Positions 45,206 through 55,525 of a DNA stretch of 64,000 nucleotides are shown one piece after another; the first letter of the stretch is position 1, and the number at the start of each line of letters is the position of its first letter. Position numbers and translations under genes: made by a program. The notes below the pieces were generated by a model that did no database searches, was not told the origin of the DNA, and saw only the letters and a list, made by a program, of their open reading frames with translations. Source of the stretch: Schlesneria sp. DSM 10557 (lineage in GTDB: Bacteria > Planctomycetota > Planctomycetia > Planctomycetales > Planctomycetaceae); the NCBI RefSeq assembly GCF_041860085.1, contig NZ_CP124747.1, positions 496,001-560,000 of the forward strand, read 5' to 3'.

Positions 45206-46502
45206 CGTATTTACCCTGTTGGCTCGTCGCATCTGTGATTCGGACCAGGTCGACCAGCACTTGATCGCTCTTCATTTTGTCGAGGACTCCGCGGAACTCA
45301 GCGGAGCCATTGCCGACGACGATGGTCTGTCCGTGTGCAAGTACACTATCCATGTCGCTTTCCAGCAAGCGACTGATGTGGGGGATGTGATTGAGGATGT
45401 AGTCCCGGTTCGCACCGACAAGGCTGGCGATGTTAACGTTGCGATCATAGATCTTAACGTCAAATCCCTTGCCGATGAGCCGTTCGACTAGCTCGACCAG
45501 CGGACTTTCCCGAAGGTCGTCGGTTCCTGCCTTGAAGCTGAGACCGAGGATTCCGACCTTGCGGTGACCCTGCTTCGTTACCATCTGGTAACCGATGTCG
45601 ATCTGATTCTGGTTGCTCGGGAGGATCGAATTGAGGATCGGAAGATCCAGATCCAGGCTGCGAGCCTTATACGTCAAGGCACGCACGTCCTTGGGCAGAC
45701 AGGATCCACCGAATGCGTATCCGGGCTTCATGTAGTAAGGAGAAAGGTTGAGCTTCGTATCTTTACAGAAGATGTCGAGCACCTTGTGACCGTCGAGCCC
45801 GATCGCTTTACAGATGTTTCCAATTTCGTTGGCGAAACCGACTTTCAACGCGTGCCAGACGTTATCGGAGTACTTGACCATTTCGGCCGTGGCGACATCG
45901 GTCCGGATTAGCGGAGCATCCAGGGAGGCGTAGATGCTGGCGAGAATATCACCGCAGCGTGCATCCGTTTCACCGATGACCGTCTTAGGAGGATGGTACA
46001 GATCGTAGACTGCTGTACCTTCGCGGAGGAATTCCGGGTTAATGCAGACCCCAAAATCGACCCCCGCTTTCTTACCCGATGATTGCTCAAGGGTCGGGAT
46101 CACAACATTGGTCATGCTTCCCGGCAGCATGGTGCTTCGGACAACGATCACATGGTATTCAGCCTTGCTCCCAATCGTCTTGCCGATCTGTTCACAGACG
46201 GATCGAACGTATTTGAGATCCAGGCTACCGTTGATCTGGCTGGGGGTACCGACGCAGATCAGCGAGAGTGCCGTCTTATTGACTGCTTCCTGGACGTCCG
46301 ACGTTGCTCGGAGTTTCCCATCCTGCACTGCCTTGGCGATGATTTCGCCGATCTGAGCTTCAATAACGGGAGTCTGTCCATTATTGATCAGGTCGACCTT
46401 GGCCTGCAGCGGATCGACGCCGATCACGTCATGTCCATCCTGTGCCAGACATCCAGCCGAAACAGCTCCAACATAACCCAGTCCAAAAACGCTGATTTTC
46501 AT
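45189..46502 (-). CDS. GDP-mannose 6-dehydrogenase (AlgD-like)
   Basis: The 437-residue protein matches AlgD of Pseudomonas closely in length and in order of motifs: MKISVFGLGYVGAVSAGCLA (NAD site), INPEFLREGTAVYDLYHPPK, KYSDNVWHALKVGFANEIGN, and the active-site GYAFGGSCLPKDVRAL with the catalytic Cys. AlgD oxidises GDP-mannose to GDP-mannuronate; the related UDP-glucose dehydrogenases usually differ in the NVWHA and LNLSPYYM segments, which are AlgD-like here. It would supply an acidic sugar to the polymer. ATG at 46502; an earlier ATG at 46532 is poor. No alginate polymerase genes are nearby. Confidence 0.88.
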   Translation of the reverse strand: MKISVFGLGYVGAVSAGCLAQDGHDVIGVDPLQAKVDLINNGQTPVIEAQIGEIIAKAVQDGKLRATSDVQEAVNKTALSLICVGTPSQINGSLDLKYVRSVCEQIGKTIGSKAEYHVIVVRSTMLPGSMTNVVIPTLEQSSGKKAGVDFGVCINPEFLREGTAVYDLYHPPKTVIGETDARCGDILASIYASLDAPLIRTDVATAEMVKYSDNVWHALKVGFANEIGNICKAIGLDGHKVLDIFCKDTKLNLSPYYMKPGYAFGGSCLPKDVRALTYKARSLDLDLPILNSILPSNQNQIDIGYQMVTKQGHRKVGILGLSFKAGTDDLRESPLVELVERLIGKGFDVKIYDRNVNIASLVGANRDYILNHIPHISRLLESDMDSVLAHGQTIVVGNGSAEFRGVLDKMKSDQVLVDLVRITDATSQQGKYDGICW

Positions 46503-46683
46503 CGAGAACTCCGAATCTGATTTGAATGCCACACTTTGTTAGCGGCGAGATTGCCCTTTCGCCACTGTACAGTTGGTTTGCGCGTGACATCTTTCCTGGA
46601 AAATTGCTCTGTGCCGTGTCTCGAATCACCCGAAGCTCGATGACCGATTTGTAGTACTATGAATTGCCGACGATCGATTTCAC

Positions 46684-47538
46684 TCAGGCTCGCGACGTAT
46701 CGTCGCGTTCCCAACGGTAACCCTTTAATTTCTTCAACTGGCGGGAAGCACGCATCAACGCGATCATTTTCACGAAAGTGAAAACGCCAAGTTTGGGCCA
46801 CATGAGCGGCTGCTTCAACAGGTTGCGATACTCGTCTCGCCCCGTATCTGCTTTCTCCCACTCATTAAACTGGCGCATCAAGTCGGGAAACCGTTGCGCC
46901 AGTTGCAATGACCCCAGTTTTGCACGTGTCTTAATTTTGATCAGGCCAGCAAAACTTGCGGGAGGCGTCACTGTGAAGTCGCAACTTTCGACTGTCTTAC
47001 GCTCATTTGGTGCAAAATGGGCATGCACGAACGAGTCATCTGCGATGATTTCGGGAAATACTTCGAAGCGCCGACGTCCCTCTTCGGATAATGCATACAA
47101 TCCGGACCCGATCATGCCACGCGTGTGGTAGGGCGTTCTGAGCCATACGTCGTAAAACGCCCGGATGAACCATGGGCGCCCGGTCAGATTGACGCGCATT
47201 CGTGGTGCCGCGGCGAGCTGATTATTGTCGGTGAGCGCCTCGGTTAACTTCTTGACCGCGTCGTAACTGAGGAGAATGTCGGCATCGAGGTAGATGCGGG
47301 GAAACGACCGGGCTGCTTCATCGCCCATGTTCAAAGCCAGCGTCTTCGATCCGCGCGGCGTTTCGACGACGCGCACGGGCGGTCCAAAGGATCTTGCGAT
47401 TTCTGCAGTCCGATCCACGCAGCCATTACAGCAAACAATCACATCGAGCGCTGTCCGATCGGCACCTTCGAGCAAGTAGCTCAGGGCTCGTCCAATAACG
47501 GCCTCTTCGTTGTAGGCCGGAATGATAATCGAAACCAT
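46684..47538 (-). CDS. glycosyltransferase family 2 protein
   Basis: A 284-residue GT-A enzyme that opens MVSIIIPAYNEEAVIGRALS, with the donor-binding VIVCCNGCVDRTAEI and the metal-binding DXD-type motif in FPRIYLDADILLS. Near the C-terminus is a helix rich in basic and hydrophobic residues (FTFVKMIALMRASRQLKKLK) that could rest on the membrane. It is probably one of the side enzymes building the repeat unit. An AGAG site lies before the ATG at 47538; the 11 codons before it are not family-like. Confidence 0.88.
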   Translation of the reverse strand: MVSIIIPAYNEEAVIGRALSYLLEGADRTALDVIVCCNGCVDRTAEIARSFGPPVRVVETPRGSKTLALNMGDEAARSFPRIYLDADILLSYDAVKKLTEALTDNNQLAAAPRMRVNLTGRPWFIRAFYDVWLRTPYHTRGMIGSGLYALSEEGRRRFEVFPEIIADDSFVHAHFAPNERKTVESCDFTVTPPASFAGLIKIKTRAKLGSLQLAQRFPDLMRQFNEWEKADTGRDEYRNLLKQPLMWPKLGVFTFVKMIALMRASRQLKKLKGYRWERDDTSRA

Positions 47539-47624
47539 TTTGGTTCTCTCGGACTCCTTAAAAGGTTGCACTCGACTGTGTCGGCAGCACGACCGGATGC
47601 GGTCGTATCAGTGAACCGGCAACT

Positions 47625-48347
47625 TCAACTGTTTTGATGGAGCAACTTCGTCAGCTCAGGCAGCCTGCGTTGAACTTCCTTGATCGGTAATAACCACCAC
47701 TGCGATGCCTGGAGCTTCGCGATGATCTCAGGGGGAAAGCGATCTCGGATTCGTTTGGCCGGATTTCCTGCGACAATGCAATAATCCGGAACATCTTTGG
47801 TCAGGATGGCTCCCGCCCCAACAATGGCGCCATTTCCGATGCGTTTGCACCCCGGCAGGATGATCACACTGCTGCCGATCCAGACATCGTGTCCAATATC
47901 CAGGCTTCCTCCGGGAAGGTCGATTGGCTGAGCGTTCTCGGTCGCTCCCTCATAGAAATAAGGGTGAGTGGACAGAGTGTCGACGGGGTGGTTCTGCAGA
48001 TAAGTTTTGACCCCCTCAGCAACAGACGTGTAGCGACCGATGGTGACCCCGCTACGGAAGGCAACAGGATCGAAACAACTGCCGTAGGAGTGAGGACCAA
48101 TTTTAACACCGTGATATTGCCACATCAGCTGACGGGCCGTGGCCGACCGCATCGGATTCTCAATCCGAATAATCACGCTCAGCAGGAACGTTGCCAGCCG
48201 CAGTCTGCGGGGGCAGCCCAGCAATCGATAGACAAGAATAAACAGTGGTGAAAAAAAGGATCTTTGTAGTTCCGGCGAATCAAAACTCAACGACGCTGAA
48301 TCCGTCGTTTCTATTTGAACCGCCTTGGTCTCTACTGTCCCTGACAT
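47625..48347 (-). CDS. hexapeptide-repeat acetyltransferase
   Basis: The 240-residue protein has a 95-residue N-terminal part with hydrophobic stretches (FFSPLFILVYRLLG) followed by a left-handed beta-helix of the xenobiotic/CatB type: SGVTIGRYTSVAEGVKTYLQ, the catalytic loop LQNHPVDTLSTHPYFYEGA with its His, DIGHDVWIGSSVIILPGCK, and IGNGAIVGAGAILTKDVPDY. It should transfer an acetyl group from acetyl-CoA to a sugar of the repeat unit or an intermediate. GGAA precedes the ATG. The gene lies 86 bp upstream of the GT2 gene on the same strand. Confidence 0.9.
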   Translation of the reverse strand: MSGTVETKAVQIETTDSASLSFDSPELQRSFFSPLFILVYRLLGCPRRLRLATFLLSVIIRIENPMRSATARQLMWQYHGVKIGPHSYGSCFDPVAFRSGVTIGRYTSVAEGVKTYLQNHPVDTLSTHPYFYEGATENAQPIDLPGGSLDIGHDVWIGSSVIILPGCKRIGNGAIVGAGAILTKDVPDYCIVAGNPAKRIRDRFPPEIIAKLQASQWWLLPIKEVQRRLPELTKLLHQNS

Positions 48348-48859
48348 CTTGTCAATTTCCTTCCTACGGATCTCTTTGCGGAAATTCTACTTGCGTTGCT
48401 TGGTGCAACTCGGGTTCATTGGAGGCAGCGGGAGCTTAAACGGAATCCCTTTAACCATTCGGACATCGTCACGAACCGCTCGTTCGTTTGTCTTAAACCG
48501 GTCTTCGTCTAGTTTGGTCCCGCAACACAGAAAACAATTCTTCACAGTCCCGTCACTCGTTTTACTGAGACTTCACCTTTGAAGGCGTCTCTCGTCGATG
48601 GGACGGCATCGCTTAACGCGCACGCGTGACAGCTGTCTCTTTGATCTTTCACAACCATCTGGTTGCTTCGTTGCACCTGCACGTCTCACGGACGAGATTT
48701 CTTTTCTCACCGGGTCACCTAGCCGATGCAAATCGATGTCAATATTTGCCACCTTATGAATCCATCCCCACTTCCAGGCAAGTCCGATTCGCACGGTGCC
48801 GTGCAGGAGACAAACGAGCTGGAATTGACCTGCGAGCCGTCAAGTTGACGACCTGTCCC
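48348..48859. other. intergenic within the polysaccharide cluster, about 510 bp
   Basis: An unusually wide gap for this cluster, between the second GT2 gene and the acetyltransferase gene. Short ORFs of up to about 150 codons exist on the plus strand but overlap the GT2 gene antisense. It may hold an internal promoter. Nothing else supported. Confidence 0.35.
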
Positions 48860-49783
48860 TCAATGTTCACGCTGGTATCCTCCCCACCACGAGCCTGGTT
48901 GAAACACGATGGGACCGTAAGCTTGCGTCAAATCTTTTCCGCGACTGCTGCGAAGAAGGGTGCTGGCAACGGTTCCTCCTGCAACGCGAATGAAGGCGTG
49001 CAACCAGACCAGCGCGCCGCCGAGTACCACCTGCGGGCGGTTCCAGTACTTGCGGAAAAAGTGCATACGGGACTGTGCGATTAACAGGATTCGTCGGGGG
49101 CTTTGTTTTTGGCCACCGCCCACCAGATGGATGATTTGGGCGCGGGGAGTCATCAGGACGCTCCACCCCTGCTTCTTCAGTCGCTGGCACAGGTCGAGTT
49201 CTTCAGAATACATGAAGAAACTGGTGTCAAATCCCTGCAACTGGTTCCATGCATCGCGTCTGACCAGCATGAAGGCTCCGGTGAGGGTATCGACTTCTCC
49301 TGCTTCCGTAGCTCCTTCCGGTAAAGCACCGTTCAGGAATCGGCCTCCTCCGAGCGCGCCAGCCGTCAGCCGGAAGAGCGTGGGAACGTACTGACGGCAG
49401 CCGGGGTCGTACGAACCGTCTCGCAGTCGAGTGACCCCGCCCACTGCACCAGCTTCCGGGTGCGCCACCGCAGTGCGGTACAGTTCGCCGATCGCATCGT
49501 CAGAGACAATGACGTCAGGGTTCAGCAGCAGGATGTAATTTCCCACTGCGTGTTCGGCGAGAAAGTTATTGCCCTTGCCGTAACCGAGATTTTCCGAGTT
49601 CTCGATGATCCGAACCTGCGGGTACTTCTCTCTGACGAGATCTACCGTACCGTCGTTCGAGCAGTCTACGAGCAGCACTTCGTAGTTACATTCAGAGGAC
49701 GTGTACTTGTAGACGCCGCTCAGACAGTCGTCGATCAGGTCTTTCGCCTTGTAGCAGACGATCAGGATACTTAAATCAACCAT
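48860..49783 (-). CDS. glycosyltransferase family 2 protein (rhamnosyltransferase WbbL-like)
   Basis: The 307-residue GT2 begins VDLSILIVCYKAKDLIDDCL and has VLLVDCSNDGTVDLVREKYP, the DXD-type LLLNPDVIVSDD, GAVGGVTRLRDGSYDPGCRQ and SFFMYSEELDLCQRLKKQGW, a set typical of WbbL-like transferases that add rhamnose or related sugars. The C-terminus has an amphipathic helix. It probably builds the repeat unit on undecaprenyl phosphate. The ATG at 49783 is preferred to the ATG at 49792, since the GGGAA site touches the latter. The Wzy-like gene ends 153 bp upstream. Confidence 0.88.
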   Translation of the reverse strand: MVDLSILIVCYKAKDLIDDCLSGVYKYTSSECNYEVLLVDCSNDGTVDLVREKYPQVRIIENSENLGYGKGNNFLAEHAVGNYILLLNPDVIVSDDAIGELYRTAVAHPEAGAVGGVTRLRDGSYDPGCRQYVPTLFRLTAGALGGGRFLNGALPEGATEAGEVDTLTGAFMLVRRDAWNQLQGFDTSFFMYSEELDLCQRLKKQGWSVLMTPRAQIIHLVGGGQKQSPRRILLIAQSRMHFFRKYWNRPQVVLGGALVWLHAFIRVAGGTVASTLLRSSRGKDLTQAYGPIVFQPGSWWGGYQREH

Positions 49784-49936
49784 CGCACGCATTTCCCAAT
49801 CCAGCCAGACTCTATGCAGAATGAAACCGTTGGCTACTCTTCAGCCACACCACACCACCCCACACGAATCGACCCGAAACAAACACTTTTCTATGACGAA
49901 AAACAATTAATTGTCAGGAGATCCGCAGCTGCAGAT

Positions 49937-51307
49937 TTACATATACGCCATTTCCTTCGATCGGCGAGCTGCTGCCATCTGCTGAGTATGAGGCAATCCG
50001 GTGTTCACTCCTCGCTTTTTCAGGCCAGCTACAGCAGGCTGAACCGCTGAGATGGCCAGCGTGTAGGTCCAAAGCGTTTCGATCTGGCCAAAGTAGGTCA
50101 CACCGATGAAGTTGACGATGTGGACCAGCAGCGCCACACCGATCGACCATGCCATCAGAGCGTCGGCACTCGAATTGTTCACTTTTCGCCAGAGACGTCC
50201 CACATTTGAAAAGGCGAACACAATCATTGTGATGAACAACGTCAGTTGAACGATTCCACCCGAAATTCCCTCGGCAATGTACTTATTGGTGATGTCGTTC
50301 GCATAAATGTTCCAGTGGTCGATATGCGCCGTTCCGCAGAGTGCCCACTCCGAGAAATACTCAATGGCGGCGTCGAGAATCGCAACACGGTGCCGTCCTG
50401 TATTTCCATCGCTGAGAGTAATACGACCAATCAGCGTGTACACGGGCTTGAGCATCACTCCCTGGAGCGCAATGAGCGCCAGCACAATCCCCCACCTGAC
50501 TAGCCGCATGTGCCGCCGTATCGGGAAGCAGCAAAAGGCGAGAATGCCCGAAAATACCCCCACGATCGGCGTACTCGAGTTACACAGAGCGATAATCACC
50601 AGCGATGAACCAATTCCCAGAAGTGCGAAGAGACGACCGAATCCGGGCGAGAGAGCCCGCGAGACAAATAACTGGACGAGTACCGCATAGAAACAACCTG
50701 CCAGGATCGGGTGCGCGTACGCACCTTGACAGCGTAGTTTCCCTTCTCGAATCGCAGTAATTTCGGGGACCCCCCCGAAGACGGCAAACATATTTCTCTT
50801 CGTGGTGGATTCCACAATAAAGAAGCACATCACCACGGCACCCGTTATGGCGACCCCGGGAATCATGGCGCGAATATCGTCAAGGTCTCGGACCAGACAA
50901 CGAACGAGAAAGTATGTTCCCATCGAGTCAAAGGTGTTGCCAAGTTTGAAAATGACCGTGTGAAAACCATGGGAGATGATGAAAAGGGAGAACGCGGCCA
51001 TGTTCCAGGCGATGACCACGTAGTCAAGACGATTCCAGCGGAAGTTGCGGTATTCACCTCGCAGCAGAATTCGCGTCCAGGTGAACATCACCATCAGTCG
51101 CAAGAACGAAAAGTCGATTCCAAAAATCACCAGGCGTTGACCGCTCGCGATCAGCGAGGCACAAAGGATCAGGACGACCATGGTGTACCTGCGCGGCACA
51201 CACAGCATCGCAAATCCCAGCACGAGCAACAGTGTAAGGCCGAGCGGATGCACCGTTGTGGTGTTCGCATACTCGGGATTACCTGTGATAAATCGATCGT
51301 GGTTCAT
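49937..51307 (-). CDS. O-antigen ligase/polymerase-like membrane protein (Wzy-type)
   Basis: About 456 residues with 11-12 predicted membrane segments and a larger loop between about residues 330 and 370, containing GRHRVAILDAAIEYFSEWAL, where Wzy/WaaL enzymes hold their active-site loop. Arg residues in that loop (GNTGRHR) fit the family. It is expected to join repeat units on the periplasmic side. Assignment rests on topology and cluster context more than on a strict motif. The ATG at 51307 with GAGGA 9 bases before it is chosen; the ORF is open for 27 more codons. Confidence 0.78.
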   Translation of the reverse strand: MNHDRFITGNPEYANTTTVHPLGLTLLLVLGFAMLCVPRRYTMVVLILCASLIASGQRLVIFGIDFSFLRLMVMFTWTRILLRGEYRNFRWNRLDYVVIAWNMAAFSLFIISHGFHTVIFKLGNTFDSMGTYFLVRCLVRDLDDIRAMIPGVAITGAVVMCFFIVESTTKRNMFAVFGGVPEITAIREGKLRCQGAYAHPILAGCFYAVLVQLFVSRALSPGFGRLFALLGIGSSLVIIALCNSSTPIVGVFSGILAFCCFPIRRHMRLVRWGIVLALIALQGVMLKPVYTLIGRITLSDGNTGRHRVAILDAAIEYFSEWALCGTAHIDHWNIYANDITNKYIAEGISGGIVQLTLFITMIVFAFSNVGRLWRKVNNSSADALMAWSIGVALLVHIVNFIGVTYFGQIETLWTYTLAISAVQPAVAGLKKRGVNTGLPHTQQMAAARRSKEMAYM

Positions 51308-51859
51308 TGCACCGTGTCCTCTGTCTGATGGGAGATGCGTCCGACTCATTCTTGAGATGAAGCGAGCGATTGGTGTCTGCTTCGTCAAATTCGCTGGAAA
51401 TCTGCGAGTTCTACAAATCTACAAATACGGTTTGGATGGGCTATCTGCCAGACCCAGGGCGAAATCTCATCTCGGGAGTCTTTCTCAGGGATTCGAGAAA
51501 AATCCTTTTCCGGATTCGATCGAGCCTCACCCATCGCTTGAGTAGGGGGGCCGGGTCTCTGCAGCGGATGTCTCATCCTGGCCTTCCTTCAGCGGAAGCC
51601 CGGGGAATTCCGAGTAACCCTGGCAACGACTGTGGTTTGGCGAGTGACGGCCGGGACCCTCGGGAACGCGTGAAGTAGTGTGAGTGGATGTGGGGGGCTG
51701 AGAAGGGCATCTTCGTGACAGGGAAAACAAACGTTTTCCGACGTGGCATAGGTGCTGGAACGAATCGCACGTCGAGCGATGAGATTCCCGGTTTCAGCCG
51801 GCTTCGAAGGTTTTTATCGTTCCGAAGCCGATTCAAGGCCCGGCACCGATCGACACTGT
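51308..51859. other. intergenic between wzy- and wzx-like genes, about 550 bp
   Basis: Contains an 8-bp stem CGGCTTCG/CGAAGCCG (51799-51806, 51823-51830) 30-60 bp beyond the flippase stop without a T run, a possible weak terminator or processing site. No supported ORF. An internal promoter for the downstream half of the cluster may be here. Confidence 0.4.
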
Positions 51860-53353
51860 TCATGACTTCTCAACGTCTTGGTGAATAAGGTTTCGCTGGA
51901 ACCGCGAAAAGAATGGTGTCAGCCTTTCACGTGCTTTAATGACGACCGGACTGTTCGGGTCAAAAAAGGTGACGGCCGCAATCGACGCCATGACTCCCGC
52001 AGCGACCACCGTCACGGGGACGACCATCCAACCTGCTTCGGCGCCGCCGATCATCTGGAATATTCCCATAGAAATCGCAATCGCCAGCAGCAGGAGAACT
52101 GTCCATGTCACCAGCGTCAGATCAAAAACAGATCGACGGTAAGCGAGCGAAAGCATCGAGACGACCAGCGAGATGATCTCTCCCAACAGGCCCGCAATCG
52201 CAAGCCAGCTCAGGTCGGCTCCCATGCTGGCTGCGGCGATCGCGATGCCGAAACCCGTGCAGCGGGCGACCGTCGTCAGCAGTGTGTTGAGCGAGTCGCC
52301 GTAGGCGAGAGCTCCGAGTGTCGGAGCCAGTTTGAGCACGCGAACTCCGGTTCCTGCTGCCATCCATCCAAAAAAGGCGGCGACAGGAAGATACTTCTCG
52401 CCAAAGCAAAGCGTGACGGCCGCGGGCCCGGCAATGATGAGCAGCACGGTCTGTGCAATTGCCACAAATCCAACGATTCGCGTAATCATGCGAAACCGGT
52501 TGTTAAATCGTTCGGCGTCGTCCTGCTCTCTGGCAAGAACGGGCAGGATGATTGTCGTACCAAGCTTTGTCAGCAGCATGATTGGCATGAACGTCACTGA
52601 TGACGCGATCATGTAGAGACCGACATCGGTCATCGTATATGTGGGAAATGCCGCAATGACGAACCGATCTCCATAGTTCAACAGCATCATCAGGACACCG
52701 TTGATCAGCAGTGGCCATCCGAACTTCAGGATACTTATTCCATTGGTCCGATCGAGGCCCAGGCGATAAGGACGCTCGTTGGCAATGTGGCTGAGGATGG
52801 CGACGACTGATGCTTGAATCAGAATGACCCAGAGCATGACCGAATAGTTGTTCAGCCAGATCGCAAGCGGCCATGAAGCGAGAAGAGCCAAAACCTGCGA
52901 TAGTATTTCGACTCGAACCAATGGGCCGAACCTCATCGCGCGGTGATACCGCCACAGATCCTGATGCCAGACACCTCGAATGAGCGGAGCCAAGGCCATC
53001 AATTGAAAGGCCCAGGCAGCGTCAGGGACGCCGAACAGACGTGCCAGCGGTCCTCCGAGAAGTAGCAGGACGGCGGCTGTGATTACCCCGCGCAGCAGAG
53101 TGTAGGTATGAGCGTTTGCCTGCAGTTGGGGGTCATCTCCGTCTTTCGACTGAATCATCAACTGGTTGACATTGATGTCACTGGCTGACTCGATGACCTG
53201 CAATGCGAGTGCGATCGTTGATGCAATCCCCATGTCCTCGATACTGAGGATTCGACCGATGACGATGTTTCGGCCGAATGACAACCCCATCGAGATGAGC
53301 TGGCTGAGCCCGACCTGCATACCGCCAGAAATCATGCGCTGTTTTAAGCTCAT
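51860..53353 (-). CDS. oligosaccharide flippase (Wzx-like, MATE/PST family)
   Basis: The 497-residue membrane protein has about 14 hydrophobic segments and starts SLKQRMISGGMQVGLSQLIS, with GLSFGRNIVIGRILSIEDMG as the first helices, characteristic of the Wzx/PST lipopolysaccharide flippases. The internal repeat begins GWPLLINGVLMMLLNYGDRF. It should turn undecaprenyl-linked repeat units across the inner membrane. The ATG at 53353 is overlapped by the stop of a doubtful long ORF to its right. The C-terminal 20 residues are basic and cytoplasmic. Confidence 0.9.
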   Translation of the reverse strand: MSLKQRMISGGMQVGLSQLISMGLSFGRNIVIGRILSIEDMGIASTIALALQVIESASDINVNQLMIQSKDGDDPQLQANAHTYTLLRGVITAAVLLLLGGPLARLFGVPDAAWAFQLMALAPLIRGVWHQDLWRYHRAMRFGPLVRVEILSQVLALLASWPLAIWLNNYSVMLWVILIQASVVAILSHIANERPYRLGLDRTNGISILKFGWPLLINGVLMMLLNYGDRFVIAAFPTYTMTDVGLYMIASSVTFMPIMLLTKLGTTIILPVLAREQDDAERFNNRFRMITRIVGFVAIAQTVLLIIAGPAAVTLCFGEKYLPVAAFFGWMAAGTGVRVLKLAPTLGALAYGDSLNTLLTTVARCTGFGIAIAAASMGADLSWLAIAGLLGEIISLVVSMLSLAYRRSVFDLTLVTWTVLLLLAIAISMGIFQMIGGAEAGWMVVPVTVVAAGVMASIAAVTFFDPNSPVVIKARERLTPFFSRFQRNLIHQDVEKS

Positions 53354-54331
53354 CTCGCGGCAGCTCCTGCAAGATAAGAAACGCCTGACTCCTGAACCGC
53401 TCGAATGAGCCCGAATCGTCGCTCAACGACACGAAGTGCGATCGTCATCCGCGAGGTCGGGGACAACCGGTCCGACGTCTGGCAGAGGAACTCACGTCGT
53501 GCCAGTGATGAGCTTTGGCACCGTGCAGCGCAATTTGATTTCGAGCGAGGCTCGCGTTTGGTTCCTTTTCCGATTGACTTCACAGGGGAATCCGTCGTGT
53601 AAATGTTCCGATGATTTTGATGTTGATTCTCTGGGCGAACCGGAGCCTTCAACCGCGACGCCACGACAGCCGATGAAGGCATTGTCAGCGACGAAATTAG
53701 TGTTGAAGTGACACCGATCATGAGGAACCCGTCATATTTTGCGGCCGGACGGATGGGGCGAGGATTTTTCCATTCAGGTAACATCTTCGCACGACCGCTT
53801 TGCAGTGCCCTTGCAGAATGCTGTCTCTTGAGGCAATCCTTCCCCAGAAACTTTCCACTTGGAGCTTGAAACCCAGCATAAGAGAGTAGGGTGATATTTG
53901 CATCCAACTTAACGGGTTCTTTGATCTCGCTTGAGCGAAAGCCATGCCAATGGCCACAACGGATTGCCTGCTCAATACCTGACTTCGCATCAGGCGCTGG
54001 ATGTGAATGCCTCGCAATTCGGGATGTTGGCCGGCAACCTGAATTACGCACAGCGACAGAGTGCAGCGCGGAGACACTCCGATTCCAGGTCAGGTGTACT
54101 TCACGAAATGATGTGTCTCGAGTCATCTCATTCTTCGATACGGCAGCGACGACGACAGGCACCGTTGTGTCATGATTTGAGGGCGTGAGCGATACGGAAT
54201 TGTCGTTGATCGCAGAGTTCACTGAGAAACCGAAACGCCAGTTACGATTTTGCCGTCTCAACAGCAGGTTGATCCGCGAGCACACTGAAGAACCAGGCAA
54301 TCAATGCTGGCTATCCGGAAGATGCCTCGCT
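53354..54331. other. about 980 bp without a confident gene; open frame of 316 codons
   Basis: Between the flippase and gmd. One minus-strand frame is open from 54300 to 53350 (316 codons) and its stop overlaps the flippase ATG, but the translation is rich in Ser, Arg, Asn and His, has no recognisable domain and no good ribosome site. Short stretches in other frames look more protein-like (for example NAFIGCRGVAVEGSG on the minus strand). It may be a decayed gene or untranslated leader. I make no functional claim. Confidence 0.3.
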
Positions 54332-55381
54332 CTAGTAGTGTCCCATGTATTCATGCCCGGCATCCCGAGCGGACTTCTCCTGTTGAGCCAGTTCCAGGTC
54401 TGCATCCACCATCATGTCTGCCAGGCCTTCGAAAGAAACTCGCGGTTTCCATCCGAGGGCAGATCGGACCTTGCTGGCATCGCCAAGCAGATAGTCCACA
54501 GATGCAGGTCGCAGATATCGCGGATCAATTTCTACAAAGTCGCGGTAGTCCAGGTTAACGCGGGAAAAGCATCGCTCGCAGAACTCACGAACTGAGTGCG
54601 TGACGCCGGTGGCAACCACGTAGTCGTCGGGGCGTTCTTGCTGGAGCATCAGCCACATCGCCTCGACATAGTCACCGGCGAACCCCCAGTCACGTTTCGA
54701 ATCGAGATTCCCCAGATACAGTTTGTCTTGCAGGCCCACTTTGATTCGTCCGACTGCCCGCGAAATTTTCCGCGTTACGAACGTGTCACCTCGTCGAGGT
54801 GATTCGTGGTTGAACAGGATTCCACACGACGCGTGAAGATTGTAGCTCTCACGATAGTTCACTGTGATACAGTGGGCGTAGACCTTTGCCACTGCGTAAG
54901 GGGAGCGAGGATAGAAGGGGGTCGATTCCGTTTGCGGGGATTCCACGACCTTCCCGAACATTTCCGAACTGGACGCCTGATAGAAACGGATCGGCTGTCC
55001 TGAGTGTTCCTGCGTTTCCCGGACCGCCTGCAGCATCCGGGCAGTTCCCAGTCCCGTGATGTCGGAGGTATAGATGGGCTGATCGAAGCTGACTTTCACA
55101 TGGCTTTGGGCAGCCAGGTTGTAAACTTCGCTCGGCTGGATTGCCTGAATCAGCTTCGCAAGACCGCTGCCGTCAGTCAAATCGCCATAATGCAGGAACA
55201 GCCGGCTTCGGGCGTCATGGGGATCCGACTGCAGATGGTCGATACGTGCGGTATTGGGCGAACTGGCTCGTCGGATCAAACCATGAACTTCGTAACCTTT
55301 GCCTAGCAGAAGTTCAGCGAGATATGAGCCGTCCTGTCCTGTGATCCCCGTGACAAATGCACGTTTCGCGATGGTAGACAA
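54332..55381 (-). CDS. gmd: GDP-mannose 4,6-dehydratase
   Basis: The roughly 349-residue protein is an extended short-chain dehydrogenase with [40 protein letters not shown], the catalytic [11 protein letters not shown] with [13 protein letters not shown] (Tyr-x-x-x-Lys), and [18 protein letters not shown] and [20 protein letters not shown], all diagnostic of GMD. It makes GDP-4-keto-6-deoxymannose, a precursor of fucose, rhamnose (GDP form) or perosamine. No fcl, rmd or per gene is in the window. I use a TTG start at 55381 with GGAG just upstream; an ATG at 55438 would add 19 residues. Confidence 0.93.
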   Translation of the reverse strand: MSTIAKRAFVTGITGQDGSYLAELLLGKGYEVHGLIRRASSPNTARIDHLQSDPHDARSRLFLHYGDLTDGSGLAKLIQAIQPSEVYNLAAQSHVKVSFDQPIYTSDITGLGTARMLQAVRETQEHSGQPIRFYQASSSEMFGKVVESPQTESTPFYPRSPYAVAKVYAHCITVNYRESYNLHASCGILFNHESPRRGDTFVTRKISRAVGRIKVGLQDKLYLGNLDSKRDWGFAGDYVEAMWLMLQQERPDDYVVATGVTHSVREFCERCFSRVNLDYRDFVEIDPRYLRPASVDYLLGDASKVRSALGWKPRVSFEGLADMMVDADLELAQQEKSARDAGHEYMGHY

Positions 55382-55525
55382 TTTTACTCCAGGAATTTTC
55401 CGTGTATCACCTCGACGAATCGGCGACCGGAGCACCAAAACTCCGGTCGGTGAGACACTCCATTACAACCTTGATCGAACCCAAGTTGGGAAGATAACAC
55501 TTCCCACACCTCCGGGTCCACAGGC

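Noticed and set aside
51878..52600. 240-codon plus-strand open frame
   Set aside because: Antisense to the flippase gene; highly polar composition typical of the complement of a membrane protein gene.
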